A DNA stretch of 64,000 bases from CAIRDP01 sp037134895 (GTDB lineage: Bacteria; Bacteroidota; Bacteroidia; Bacteroidales; FEN-979), in NCBI GenBank assembly GCA_037134895.1, contig JBAXLI010000010.1, forward strand, positions 26,955 to 90,954, given 5' to 3'. Position 1 is the stretch's first letter; each line of letters opens with the position of its first letter. Below, piece by piece: positions 51,738 to 59,850 of the stretch. The notes below the pieces were generated by a model. That model saw nothing but the letters and a program-made list of their open reading frames with translations. It was not told the DNA's origin and made no database searches. The position numbers and the translations under genes were made by a program.

Positions 51738-54437
51738 ATGAGCAACACGGGCAAGAATCCGGCTGATTTCATGGAATGTTCGGCAGAATCAATCAATTAC
51801 TATGGAAACAAACCTTCAGAGCAGGTTGAAGACCGTGAGAAGAAGCTCAAACCCACCGAAAGGGCTAACAATGCCCGGGAACTTTATTTCGGGGCCAAGT
51901 CTTCAACCTCCATGGAATTCCCATACTGGTACACCCGCCGCTGGGATGAACTTGACGGGGATATCCCCATCATCCGCCGGGCCGAAAGCCTGAAGGCCGG
52001 TTTCGAACATCTGACTCCCGTGATCTACCCTGGTGAGCTTCTTGCGATGGGCAAGGCAGCATACCTCCGCAGTTCATATCCCATGCCCTGGCTTTCAGAG
52101 GCCTTTTTCATGGCATCCGAAGACAAGCTGTACCAGGAAGCCCTGGAATCGGGAAAACTTACGGCCGACACCTTCACCACCGTTGGAAAAGGCGGAGGAA
52201 ACGTTACGAAATCGGTTGGGAAAGTCCTCTCCATTGCCGGCAAATTCGGCCTGAGGGTTGAGGAAATGCCTATTCTGCTTGAAGTAGCGAAAAAATGGAA
52301 GGACCGTTCGGTGGATGACGTGGGGCATAAATACGAACAGATGGTCCCGGGATACAAGGAAAAGGAAGCGATCATGCGCTCGGTCATATGCATGTTTGAC
52401 TCTGGTTATACTCTCCCCCAGGGCCGCGAGGTGATGAACTATTATTATCCTTTGCAATATGGCATTGACGGCATCATCAGCATGTGCGAAGAGGGCATCA
52501 GTGAAGTCGCCGGGTATCCCGAAATGGACCGATTGTATTTTTACAAAGCCGTTATAATCATGCTTCAGGGTATCAAATCCTGGATCAGGAATCACGCCGA
52601 AGAAGCAAGTTTTCTTGCTTCCATTGAACAGGACCCGAAACAAAAAGCCGAGTATCTCGATATGGCAGAAAGGCTTGAACATATTTCCTCGAATCCCCCC
52701 CGTAGTTTCCATGATGCACTGCAGATGCTCTGGATATTCCATGTGGCCGTGCTAAACGAGGATGCTATTTCAGGATTGTCGCCCGGCCGGATCGGACAGG
52801 TGCTTTATCCTTTCTGGAAAAGGGATGTGGACCGCAAACTTATTGACCGGGCAATGACGATTGAACTTCTCGAATGCATGCGGATCAAATTCACCGAGAT
52901 CGACTGCTTTGCGTCAATGGGCGTAGTTGGAGGGGTTCTTTCGGGCAATACTTTCAATAACCTGGCCATCGGAGGCCTGAATAAAGACGGTACTTCCGCA
53001 ACCAATGAACTGGAGATGCTCATCCTCGAAACAGGCATCAGTTGCGAAACACCCCAACCCACGCTTTCGGTTTTATACGATGAAAAACTCCCCGAGGAAT
53101 TCCTGCTTAAAGGCATTGAATGCACGAAAGCCGGTGCAGGTTATCCTGCATGGGTGAATAACCAGGTGGCCATGGAATTTATCCTGAACAATTATGCCCA
53201 CGAAGGCATGCAGCTCGAAGAAGCCAGGGCCTGGGCCATCGGCGGCTGCCTTGAATCGAGTGCAGGCAGCTGGATGCCATTGAACCTCGACGGGGAGATC
53301 CACTGGATCCCCGGGGGCTCAGCACCTGCAACCAGTGTGGGAGTGCATTTCATCTCTCTTCCGAAAGTGCTCGAGACTGTGATCTTCGACGGCATGGACA
53401 TGCGTTCAGGCGAACGGATCTTTCCCAGCCATGGATACAAGCTCGAAACCTTCGAGGAACTCTGGCAGGGATTTAAGGATTACTTCAGCAGGGCTGTGCA
53501 TGTTCTGGCTCTTACCAACAATATCCAGCACGATGCCTGGCGGAAGATCAGCCCTTCCCTTGTGAATTCCATGCTTAAACCCGACTGCCTTGAAAAAGGA
53601 CGGGACCTCGGACAGATGGGTGCCAGGTTTAACACCACGTTCAACATCGAATCCTGCGGCAATACCACCCTGGTGAATTCCCTGGCATCCCTGAAAAAGA
53701 ATGTTTACGACGACAAAAACTTCAGCCTTGAAGCTTACCGCAAGGCCCTCCTCGATAACTTCGGGTACCATACAGCCCAGGAAACAGGCTCGTATTCCTT
53801 GATAGACCAGAAACCTAACGAGAATTACCCGATCTATCAGAAGATCCACCGCATGAGTATGGATGCACCCAAGTTCGGGAATGACGACCGGTATGTCGAT
53901 GCCATCTTCAAGCAGTGGGAAGACTGGTTCTGTGAGATGGCCCATAATTATATTTCACTTTACGACCAGCCAATGTATGCCTGCCAGATCAGCGTTTCCA
54001 CCCACGCGCCGATGGGCGCGGTAACTCTTGCCTCCCCCGACGGCCGCCTCTCTGGGACTACGTTTTCAGATGGCTCGGTTTCGGCCTACCCCGGCACCGA
54101 CAAACATGGTCCGTATGCACTTTTTAATTCAGCTACCTGCTGGAACCATTCACAGTCGCAAAACTCCCAGCTTAACATGAAGATCCATCCTTCGGTTGTT
54201 AAAGGACGGGAAGGTTCCAGGAAATTCCTTGAACTGATCAGGGCGTATATGAGGAAAGGTGGATTCCATGTGCAGTTCAATATCGTTGATTCAAGGATGC
54301 TGAAGCAGGCCCAGGCAGATCCCGATAAATTCCGCAGCCTCCTCGTTCGTGTTGCCGGCTTTACCCAGTACTGGGTCGAACTCGGCAAGCAGATACAGGA
54401 TGAGGTCATTGCGCGAACAGAATATGAAGAACTCTAG
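51738..54437 (+). CDS. hpdB: 4-Hydroxyphenylacetate decarboxylase, glycyl radical subunit
   Basis: The 899-residue glycyl radical enzyme decarboxylates 4-hydroxyphenylacetate to p-cresol. The active-site loop GGCLES places Cys504 and Glu506, and the glycyl radical loop VRVAGFTQYW places Gly874; each is one residue from the Cys503/Glu505/Gly873 numbering I recall for the Clostridium scatologenes enzyme, and the length is the same class. Assignment to HpdB rather than to the arylacetate or indoleacetate decarboxylases rests mainly on the small Fe-S subunit and dedicated activase encoded next to it. It is oxygen-sensitive in its active form. Confidence 0.87.
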   Translation: MSNTGKNPADFMECSAESINYYGNKPSEQVEDREKKLKPTERANNARELYFGAKSSTSMEFPYWYTRRWDELDGDIPIIRRAESLKAGFEHLTPVIYPGELLAMGKAAYLRSSYPMPWLSEAFFMASEDKLYQEALESGKLTADTFTTVGKGGGNVTKSVGKVLSIAGKFGLRVEEMPILLEVAKKWKDRSVDDVGHKYEQMVPGYKEKEAIMRSVICMFDSGYTLPQGREVMNYYYPLQYGIDGIISMCEEGISEVAGYPEMDRLYFYKAVIIMLQGIKSWIRNHAEEASFLASIEQDPKQKAEYLDMAERLEHISSNPPRSFHDALQMLWIFHVAVLNEDAISGLSPGRIGQVLYPFWKRDVDRKLIDRAMTIELLECMRIKFTEIDCFASMGVVGGVLSGNTFNNLAIGGLNKDGTSATNELEMLILETGISCETPQPTLSVLYDEKLPEEFLLKGIECTKAGAGYPAWVNNQVAMEFILNNYAHEGMQLEEARAWAIGGCLESSAGSWMPLNLDGEIHWIPGGSAPATSVGVHFISLPKVLETVIFDGMDMRSGERIFPSHGYKLETFEELWQGFKDYFSRAVHVLALTNNIQHDAWRKISPSLVNSMLKPDCLEKGRDLGQMGARFNTTFNIESCGNTTLVNSLASLKKNVYDDKNFSLEAYRKALLDNFGYHTAQETGSYSLIDQKPNENYPIYQKIHRMSMDAPKFGNDDRYVDAIFKQWEDWFCEMAHNYISLYDQPMYACQISVSTHAPMGAVTLASPDGRLSGTTFSDGSVSAYPGTDKHGPYALFNSATCWNHSQSQNSQLNMKIHPSVVKGREGSRKFLELIRAYMRKGGFHVQFNIVDSRMLKQAQADPDKFRSLLVRVAGFTQYWVELGKQIQDEVIARTEYEEL

Positions 54438-54576
54438 AAGAAATTTACGATTTACGAGGCCCGATTTACGATTGCAGAAAACGAAAGATATTGAAAACCG
54501 TAAATTATAAATCGTAATTCGTAAATGGTAAATCGTAAATGAAATCGTAATTCGTAAATCGTAAATCGTAAATATA
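54438..54576. repeat. Heptamer array with inverted arms between hpdB and hpdC: TTTACGA then TCGTAAA
   Basis: The left arm (54446-54475) has TTTACGA and ATTTACG units. The right arm (about 54500-54573) has TCGTAAT, TCGTAAA and GTAAATGG units. It fills the gap inside the operon and ends directly before the hpdC ATG. Confidence 0.88.
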
Positions 54577-54825
54577 ATGACTTGCACCGACTGCAAATTC
54601 TACCTCCCCGTTGACGTTTTCAAGGGTATTTGTAAACTCTCGAAAAAAGACATTCTTCCTGACGATGATTTCTGTGCCAAAGCAGAACGTATCGCCAAAT
54701 GCAAATTTTGCAGTAAATATTCAGCTGATAAGGAGTACCTGGGAAAATGCATGAATGTCGCCCTGGCTTATCCCGATATGATCGCTGCAAAATGTGCTGA
54801 CTTCGAATGGATCAGTCAGAATTAA
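54577..54825 (+). CDS. hpdC: 4-Hydroxyphenylacetate decarboxylase small Fe-S subunit
   Basis: The 82-residue protein has eight cysteines in two sets: Cys3, 6, 19, 33 and Cys42, 45, 58, 73, with GICKLSK and IAKCKFC motifs. This is the spacing of HpdC, whose two [4Fe-4S] clusters tune assembly and activity of the HpdB complex. In the clostridial protein, as recalled, the first ligand is His rather than Cys; here position 3 is Cys (CTDC), so the N-terminal cluster may be all-cysteine. It overlaps hpdA by 19 nt. Confidence 0.88.
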   Translation: MTCTDCKFYLPVDVFKGICKLSKKDILPDDDFCAKAERIAKCKFCSKYSADKEYLGKCMNVALAYPDMIAAKCADFEWISQN

Positions 54826-55754
54826 ACGGAGGATATATCTTCGACATCCAGGGTTTCTCGGTCCATGATGGTCCGGGCTGCCGAACCCTGATATTTCTTA
54901 AAGGTTGTCCGCTCCGCTGCCTCTGGTGCTCCAACCCTGAAGGCTTAAGGCCCTTTCCCGAGCCGCTTTACAAGGAATCAAAATGCATCTTCGACCTGTT
55001 CTGCCTGCAGGCTTGTCCGCATAAAGGAATTCATCTTACCGGTGATAAAGATCATCAGGCAATCAATTTCAGCCGTGATATCTGCAACAAATGCGACACT
55101 TATGACTGTGTTGGTGCATGCCTGACCGGCGCCATTGCTAAAGGCGGGTATTACATGAGCCTCACCGACCTGTATTCCAGGCTGGAACGTGACAGGCAAT
55201 ACTGGGGCGACAAAGGCGGGATCACACTTACAGGTGGAGAACCTTTTGCCCAGCCCGAATTCACATCCGCCATCCTGAAAAAATGTTATGAGGCATTCAT
55301 TCACACTGCTGTTGAAACCTGCGGAAACATTCCCTGGAAAGATATTGAACCTTCGCTTCCGTGGCTCGAATGGATCTTTTTTGACCTCAAGCATCTCGAT
55401 GATGATTCACATACCAGGCTGACTTCCGTTTCAAACAAACTTATACTTGAAAATGCGAAGCGCCTTGCCGGAAGGTTCATGGGAAGGCTTGTATTCAGGA
55501 TGCCGTTGATCCCGGGAATGAACGATTCTGACGAAAACATCAAAGCCACCTCAGAATTCATTCTGGGTCTCGGGTTGAAAGAACTGAATATTCTCCCTGT
55601 TCATCATCTCGGGAGGGAGAAATATCTCGTTTCGGGCGTACCCTACCGGATGCCAAACCTTGACATGGCTGGCAGGGAAAAACTGCTTGATGTTCAGAAA
55701 CGCTTTACCCAGCAAGGGATACAGTGTTATCTTGGAAGCGAAACCCCGTTTTAA
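54807..55754 (+). CDS. hpdA: 4-Hydroxyphenylacetate decarboxylase activating enzyme (radical SAM)
   Basis: The 315-residue enzyme installs the glycyl radical on HpdB. The radical SAM motif is CPLRCLWC (Cys34, 38, 41), preceded by FDIQGFSVHDGPGCRT, a strong HpdA signature. A Cys-rich insert at about 60-112 (DICNKC, YDCVGAC) would bind extra [4Fe-4S] clusters, as in other glycyl radical activases, and TLTGGEPFAQ near 140 is the SAM-binding GGE motif. It overlaps the hpdC end. Confidence 0.9.
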   Translation: MDQSELNGGYIFDIQGFSVHDGPGCRTLIFLKGCPLRCLWCSNPEGLRPFPEPLYKESKCIFDLFCLQACPHKGIHLTGDKDHQAINFSRDICNKCDTYDCVGACLTGAIAKGGYYMSLTDLYSRLERDRQYWGDKGGITLTGGEPFAQPEFTSAILKKCYEAFIHTAVETCGNIPWKDIEPSLPWLEWIFFDLKHLDDDSHTRLTSVSNKLILENAKRLAGRFMGRLVFRMPLIPGMNDSDENIKATSEFILGLGLKELNILPVHHLGREKYLVSGVPYRMPNLDMAGREKLLDVQKRFTQQGIQCYLGSETPF

Positions 55755-55880
55755 TTCATGTTGATAAGTTGTTAAAATTGTTGAGGTTCACTGATTAATA
55801 TCATTGGCAGTGTGAAAATAATTTAGGATTTTTGCTGCGGTTCAATGATTAACACCTGAATACTATATACTGGGAAGAAG

Positions 55881-57203
55881 ATGAAACAAACTCCGATAAA
55901 CTCTGAAGTTGTTAGCCGGCACATAATTGAAAGCAAAATCCGTAATGTTGGCACCGCCTCGATCCGCGAGATAAAAAGGCTGATAAACGGAATTGAAAAA
56001 GAAACCGGTGAGAAATTTGTGCGCATGGAAATGGGAGTTCCCGGGCTTCCTCCCGCCGAGATAGGCGTCCAGGCTGAGATAGAAGCCCTGAAAAGAGGGG
56101 TTGCAGCGATTTATCCGGATATTGAAGGTACACCTATTCTGAAAACCGAAGCCAGCCGTTTTGCAAAGCTTTTTCTCGACATTGACGTGGATGCGGCTAA
56201 CTGCGTTCCCACCGTTGGTTCAATGCAGGGTGGTTTTGCTGCCTTTCTCACTCTTTCCAAACTTTCAAAAGAACGTGACACCACACTCTTTATCGACCCG
56301 GGATTCCCTGTGCACCGTCAGCAGCAGATTGTTCTCGGACTGAAATACCAGAGTTTCGACGTGTATGAGTACCGTGGTGAAAAACTGAGAGAAAAGCTCG
56401 AATCCTATTTTTCGGTGGGAAACATTCATTCTGTCCTTTATTCAAACCCGAACAATCCTTCATGGATCTGTTTTACTGATAAGGAACTGCGGATAATAGG
56501 GGAACTTGCAACGAAGTATAATGTCGTTATCATCGAGGACCTTGCCTACTTTGGCATGGATTTCAGGAAGGATTACGGCCACCCGGGTCAGCCGCCTTAC
56601 CAGCCCACTGTTGCCAAATATACCGAGAATTACATCCTGCTTATTTCCAGTTCCAAAGCCTTCAGTTATGCCGGGCAAAGGATTGGATTGATGCTTGTAT
56701 CGAACCATCTTTTCAACCAGGTTTCCGACAACCTCCTCTGGTCTTATACTTCGAACATCTTTGGCAGGGCCCTGATCTATGGAACCCTGTATGCACTCAG
56801 TGCAGGTACCGCCCATTCAACCCAGTATGCCATGGCCGCCCTGCTGAAAGCCGCAAATGACGGCACCTATAATTTCAGGGAAGTCGTCATGGAGTATGGT
56901 GAAAAGGCAAAGATCATGAAGAAACTGTTCATCGATAACGGGTTTAAGATCGTTTATGATAAAGATGAAGATGATCTCATTGCCGATGGATTTTATTTTA
57001 CCATTTCATACCCTGGCTTCAGCAGCGAGCAGTTGCTTGAAGAACTCCTTTATTACGGCATCAGCGCTATTTCTTTAAGTATTTGCGGAAGTGAGCGCCA
57101 CGAAGGCCTCCGCGCCTGTGTCTCACTGGTCCAGCGTTCGCAGTTCCCAGCCCTGGAAGCACGACTCAAAGCGTTTCACGAAAATCATCCGGCTGGGGGT
57201 TAG
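55881..57203 (+). CDS. Pyridoxal-phosphate aminotransferase (class I/II)
   Basis: The 440-residue fold-type I enzyme has YSNPNNPSWICFTDKEL near residue 192, IIEDLAYFGMDFR near 222 and the PLP Lys259 in SSSKAFSYAGQRIG. An aromatic aminotransferase role (tyrosine to 4-hydroxyphenylpyruvate) is suggested by its place between hpdBCA and the oxidoreductase genes, but the substrate is not visible in sequence. The gap before it (55755-55880) has no gene or clear promoter. The stop TAG and last residues (AGG) run into an array. Confidence 0.83.
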   Translation: MKQTPINSEVVSRHIIESKIRNVGTASIREIKRLINGIEKETGEKFVRMEMGVPGLPPAEIGVQAEIEALKRGVAAIYPDIEGTPILKTEASRFAKLFLDIDVDAANCVPTVGSMQGGFAAFLTLSKLSKERDTTLFIDPGFPVHRQQQIVLGLKYQSFDVYEYRGEKLREKLESYFSVGNIHSVLYSNPNNPSWICFTDKELRIIGELATKYNVVIIEDLAYFGMDFRKDYGHPGQPPYQPTVAKYTENYILLISSSKAFSYAGQRIGLMLVSNHLFNQVSDNLLWSYTSNIFGRALIYGTLYALSAGTAHSTQYAMAALLKAANDGTYNFREVVMEYGEKAKIMKKLFIDNGFKIVYDKDEDDLIADGFYFTISYPGFSSEQLLEELLYYGISAISLSICGSERHEGLRACVSLVQRSQFPALEARLKAFHENHPAGG

Positions 57204-57330
57204 GGGCCTGATGCAGGATGCGGGATACGGGATGCGGGATGCAGGATGCAGGATGCAGGATATCCCGTAACCCAGTTACCTTATTACCTTGTTACCTTGT
57301 TACCTTGTTACCCTGTTACCCAACTATCTG
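57198..57330. repeat. Composite array: GATGCAG heptamers then GTTACCTT octamers
   Basis: GGGGGTTAGGGG, then GATGCAG/GATGCGG/GATACGG units (57211-57262), then CAGTTACC, TTGTTACC-type 8-nt units (57268-57330). The aminotransferase stop lies in the first part. The remaining gap to 57478 holds no gene. Confidence 0.88.
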
Positions 57331-57478
57331 GCTTGCCTCATGCCAATCCAACTGAGCCCGCAGTCAACTTTTCAACAATTTCCAATGAGTTATTAACAAT
57401 GCCACGTTAGTATTTTCCCGGCTTCACCCTCTTTTTCAGGCTTGTCCATAGCTTTCTTTGTGCTCGAAAGTTGCGCAA

Positions 57479-58267
57479 ATGGTCTCTTTTTGCAGGGTTT
57501 GGCTTTGGCTGCCTCTTATTTTATGCCTGTTTCCTGAGCTGGAAGCACAGGAGTATTATATTGACCAGCGCAGCGGGGTGGAATTGCTTTTTCCCACCGA
57601 TACCCGGATTTTCCCTCAACAATGGTCAGGAAAAAAAGTTAATCCGGACGTACGCCCGGTATCTCCTGAAGAATTCGGAAGGCTGGAAGACCTTATCACT
57701 CATGCCCTTTCTAAATACCCGGTTGAACTCCTCAACAATTACCTCGACAAGGTGTTCGTGGTTAAATCAATGAGATTTTACGGTCTCCCATATGGTGGCA
57801 CAAATTATCAGCATTCGATCTTTCTGAGTGATGATACTGATAACCAGTGGTTTACCGACGATTATATTGAACAGGTTTTTCACCATGAATTTTCAAGTAT
57901 ATTGATTAGGAATTTCTCCCTGTATTTTGACAAAACACGATGGCTCGCGCTGAACCCTCCTTCATTCAGATACGGCAAGGGAGGAGCTGAAGCCATTCAG
58001 AACGGGGTTTCAAGCATGTCGCTCGACCCGGATCTTATCGAGAAAGGCTTCTTATCCCAGTATTCTACAGCTTCACTTGAAGAAGACATCAATGTATTCG
58101 CCCAGAATATTTTCACCGGGGGACGTGAATTCTGGCGGCTTGTGGAGCTCAACGACACAATCCGCGAAAAAACCAGGATCATGATAAAATTCTACCACAG
58201 TATCGATCCCATGTTCACCGAAGCATATTTCAGAAGCCTTTACTATAATAGTACGGCGCAGCGGTAG
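57479..58267 (+). CDS. Putative zinc-metallopeptidase-like secreted protein with degenerate HEXXH
   Basis: The 262-residue protein has a signal peptide (CRVWLWLPLILCLFPELEA). It shows VFHHEFSSILIRNF near residue 140 and ASLEEDINVFAQNIF near 200, like the HEFxH...EDFAE layout of Bacteroidota Mx1-type putative peptidases, but the second zinc His of HEXXH is replaced by Ser. It may be inactive or bind metal differently. ATG at 57479 is preferred over a TTG seven codons upstream because it leaves a proper signal peptide. The stop TAG is part of the next array. Confidence 0.6.
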   Translation: MVSFCRVWLWLPLILCLFPELEAQEYYIDQRSGVELLFPTDTRIFPQQWSGKKVNPDVRPVSPEEFGRLEDLITHALSKYPVELLNNYLDKVFVVKSMRFYGLPYGGTNYQHSIFLSDDTDNQWFTDDYIEQVFHHEFSSILIRNFSLYFDKTRWLALNPPSFRYGKGGAEAIQNGVSSMSLDPDLIEKGFLSQYSTASLEEDINVFAQNIFTGGREFWRLVELNDTIREKTRIMIKFYHSIDPMFTEAYFRSLYYNSTAQR

Positions 58268-58348
58268 GGATTAGGGATTAGGGATTGGGGGTTAGGGATT
58301 GGGGGGATTTTAACTAACCCCTAACCCCTAGCCCCCAACCCCTAATTA
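58265..58348. repeat. Heptamer array with inverted arms: GGGATTA then CCCCTAA
   Basis: The left arm has TAGGGAT, TAGGGAT, TAGGGAT, TGGGGGT and TAGGGAT units. After ATTTTAACT the right arm has AACCCCT, AACCCCT, AGCCCCC and AACCCCT units, the reverse complement. The upstream gene's stop codon is the TAG of the first unit. Confidence 0.9.
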
Positions 58349-58412
58349 TACTTGTTCTAAATTTAACAATACTCCCTAGTTATTCAGATAAATTTCTATA
58401 ATTTCGCCATGG

Positions 58413-58517
58413 TAATAAATTGGTATCAGACCCCGGCCATGTCGGGGAGCAGGTAAGGCTTCTTAAAAGTGGCTAATACCTGGAAAGACAGAATACCGAC
58501 CATTAATTTTTCTCAGT
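58413..58517 (+). promoter_or_regulatory. Candidate structured leader of the 2-oxoacid:ferredoxin oxidoreductase operon
   Basis: A hairpin CCCCG (58431-58435)/CGGGG (58443-58447) is enclosed by GGTAT (58422-58426), which can pair with ATACC at 58476-58480 or at 58493-58497. AGGTA (58451-58455) can also pair with TACCT (58477-58481), so the pairings exclude one another. A weak -7 box (TAATTTCG, 58399-58406) lies upstream. This suggests a switch or attenuator; no known riboswitch class was recognised. Confidence 0.4.
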
Positions 58518-58745
58518 ATGGCTAAGATCAAAGGTGATATCCTGGTAAACATCGAACGGTGCAAGGGATGCGAAGTATGTATTGCCGCGTGTCCTTCAGT
58601 AACTATTGGCATGTCGAAAGAGGTTAACGGCAAAGGCTACCATTTTGCAATGAAGATCAACAATGAATGCACCGGCTGCATGAACTGCGCAGTAGTTTGT
58701 CCCGACGGCGTGATCACCGTTTACCGCGGCAAAGTTTCAGAATAA
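58518..58745 (+). CDS. 2-oxoacid:ferredoxin oxidoreductase, ferredoxin-like delta subunit
   Basis: The 75-residue protein has two 4Fe-4S motifs, CKGCEVCIAACP (about 14-25) and CTGCMNCAVVCP (about 53-64). It carries electrons within the oxidoreductase complex to ferredoxin. It is the first gene of a delta-alpha-beta-gamma operon and follows the possible structured leader. Confidence 0.9.
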   Translation: MAKIKGDILVNIERCKGCEVCIAACPSVTIGMSKEVNGKGYHFAMKINNECTGCMNCAVVCPDGVITVYRGKVSE

Positions 58746-58766
58746 CAATTTCAAACGACATATCTC

Positions 58767-59849
58767 ATGGGTGAATTACGATTGATGAAGGGTAACGAAG
58801 CTGTTGCGGAAGCTGCCATCAGGGCAGGCTGCGATGGTTATTTCGGATACCCCATAACTCCTCAGTCTGAAGTGATGGAGTACCTCATGGCCGAAAAGCC
58901 TTTTGAGCGCACCGGAATGGTGGTCCTTCAGGCCGAAAGTGAAACAGCTTCTATAAACATGCTTTATGGAGGTGCAGGAACAGGAAAAATGGTCATGACC
59001 TCCTCCTCCAGTCCAGGTATCAGCCTCATGCAGGAAGGCCTGTCATACATGGCGGGAGCCGAACTTCCGGCTGTCATCGTTAATATTGTACGCGGAGGTC
59101 CGGGACTTGGCACCATCCAGCCCTCACAGGCCGATTATTTCCAGGCTGTCAAAGGGGGTGGACATGGCGATTATAAACTGATCGTTCTGGCCCCTGCATC
59201 GGTTCAGGAAATGTGCGACCATACAAAACTTGGATTCGAGCTTGCCTTCAAATACCGCAACCCTGTTATGATCCTTTCCGACGGAGCTATCGGGCAGATG
59301 ATGGAAAAGGTCGTTCTATTCGACCCCATCCCAAGGCGGACCGAACAGGAGCTTATCAGACAGAACCCCTGGGCTGCCACAGGCAAACCCAAAGACCGCA
59401 ATCATATCATCATCACTTCACTTGACCTCGACCCGGCCGGTCAGGAACGTGTAAACCTGAAACTCCAGGCGAAATATAAAGAGATCGAAAAGAACGAAGT
59501 GCTCTACGAAACCCTGGGGTGCGAGGATGCTGAATATGTTTTTGTTGCCTTCGGACTCTCAGCGAGGATTTGCCAGAAGTCGATGGACCTGGCACGAGCC
59601 AAAGGCATCAAAGTGGGACTTTTCAGGCCCATTACCCTTTTCCCCTTCCCAATAAAACCAATCTACGACCTTGGCAAAAAAGTTAAAGGAATGCTGGTTG
59701 TTGAGATGAATGCAGGGCAGATGATCGAAGATGTGAAGCTCAGCGTAGGTTGCAGCATTAAAATTGAACATTACGGACGCTTTGGCGGCATTATCCCTAC
59801 ACCGGATGAAGTCGTGAAAGCCCTTGAAACCCAAATTATCGGAGGCTGA
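58767..59849 (+). CDS. 2-oxoacid:ferredoxin oxidoreductase, alpha subunit (VorB-like)
   Basis: The 360-residue subunit starts with MGELRLMKGNEAVAEAAIRAG and has GYFGYPITPQSEVMEYL near residue 30, a TSSSSPGISLMQEGLSYMAGAE region near 78 (split by description) and a C-terminal transketolase-like domain. It forms the pyrimidine-binding part of the thiamine diphosphate site and channels electrons to ferredoxin. Family relatives act on pyruvate, 2-oxoglutarate, branched-chain or aryl 2-oxoacids; sequence alone does not tell which. Confidence 0.9.
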   Translation: MGELRLMKGNEAVAEAAIRAGCDGYFGYPITPQSEVMEYLMAEKPFERTGMVVLQAESETASINMLYGGAGTGKMVMTSSSSPGISLMQEGLSYMAGAELPAVIVNIVRGGPGLGTIQPSQADYFQAVKGGGHGDYKLIVLAPASVQEMCDHTKLGFELAFKYRNPVMILSDGAIGQMMEKVVLFDPIPRRTEQELIRQNPWAATGKPKDRNHIIITSLDLDPAGQERVNLKLQAKYKEIEKNEVLYETLGCEDAEYVFVAFGLSARICQKSMDLARAKGIKVGLFRPITLFPFPIKPIYDLGKKVKGMLVVEMNAGQMIEDVKLSVGCSIKIEHYGRFGGIIPTPDEVVKALETQIIGG

Positions 59850-59850
59850 T

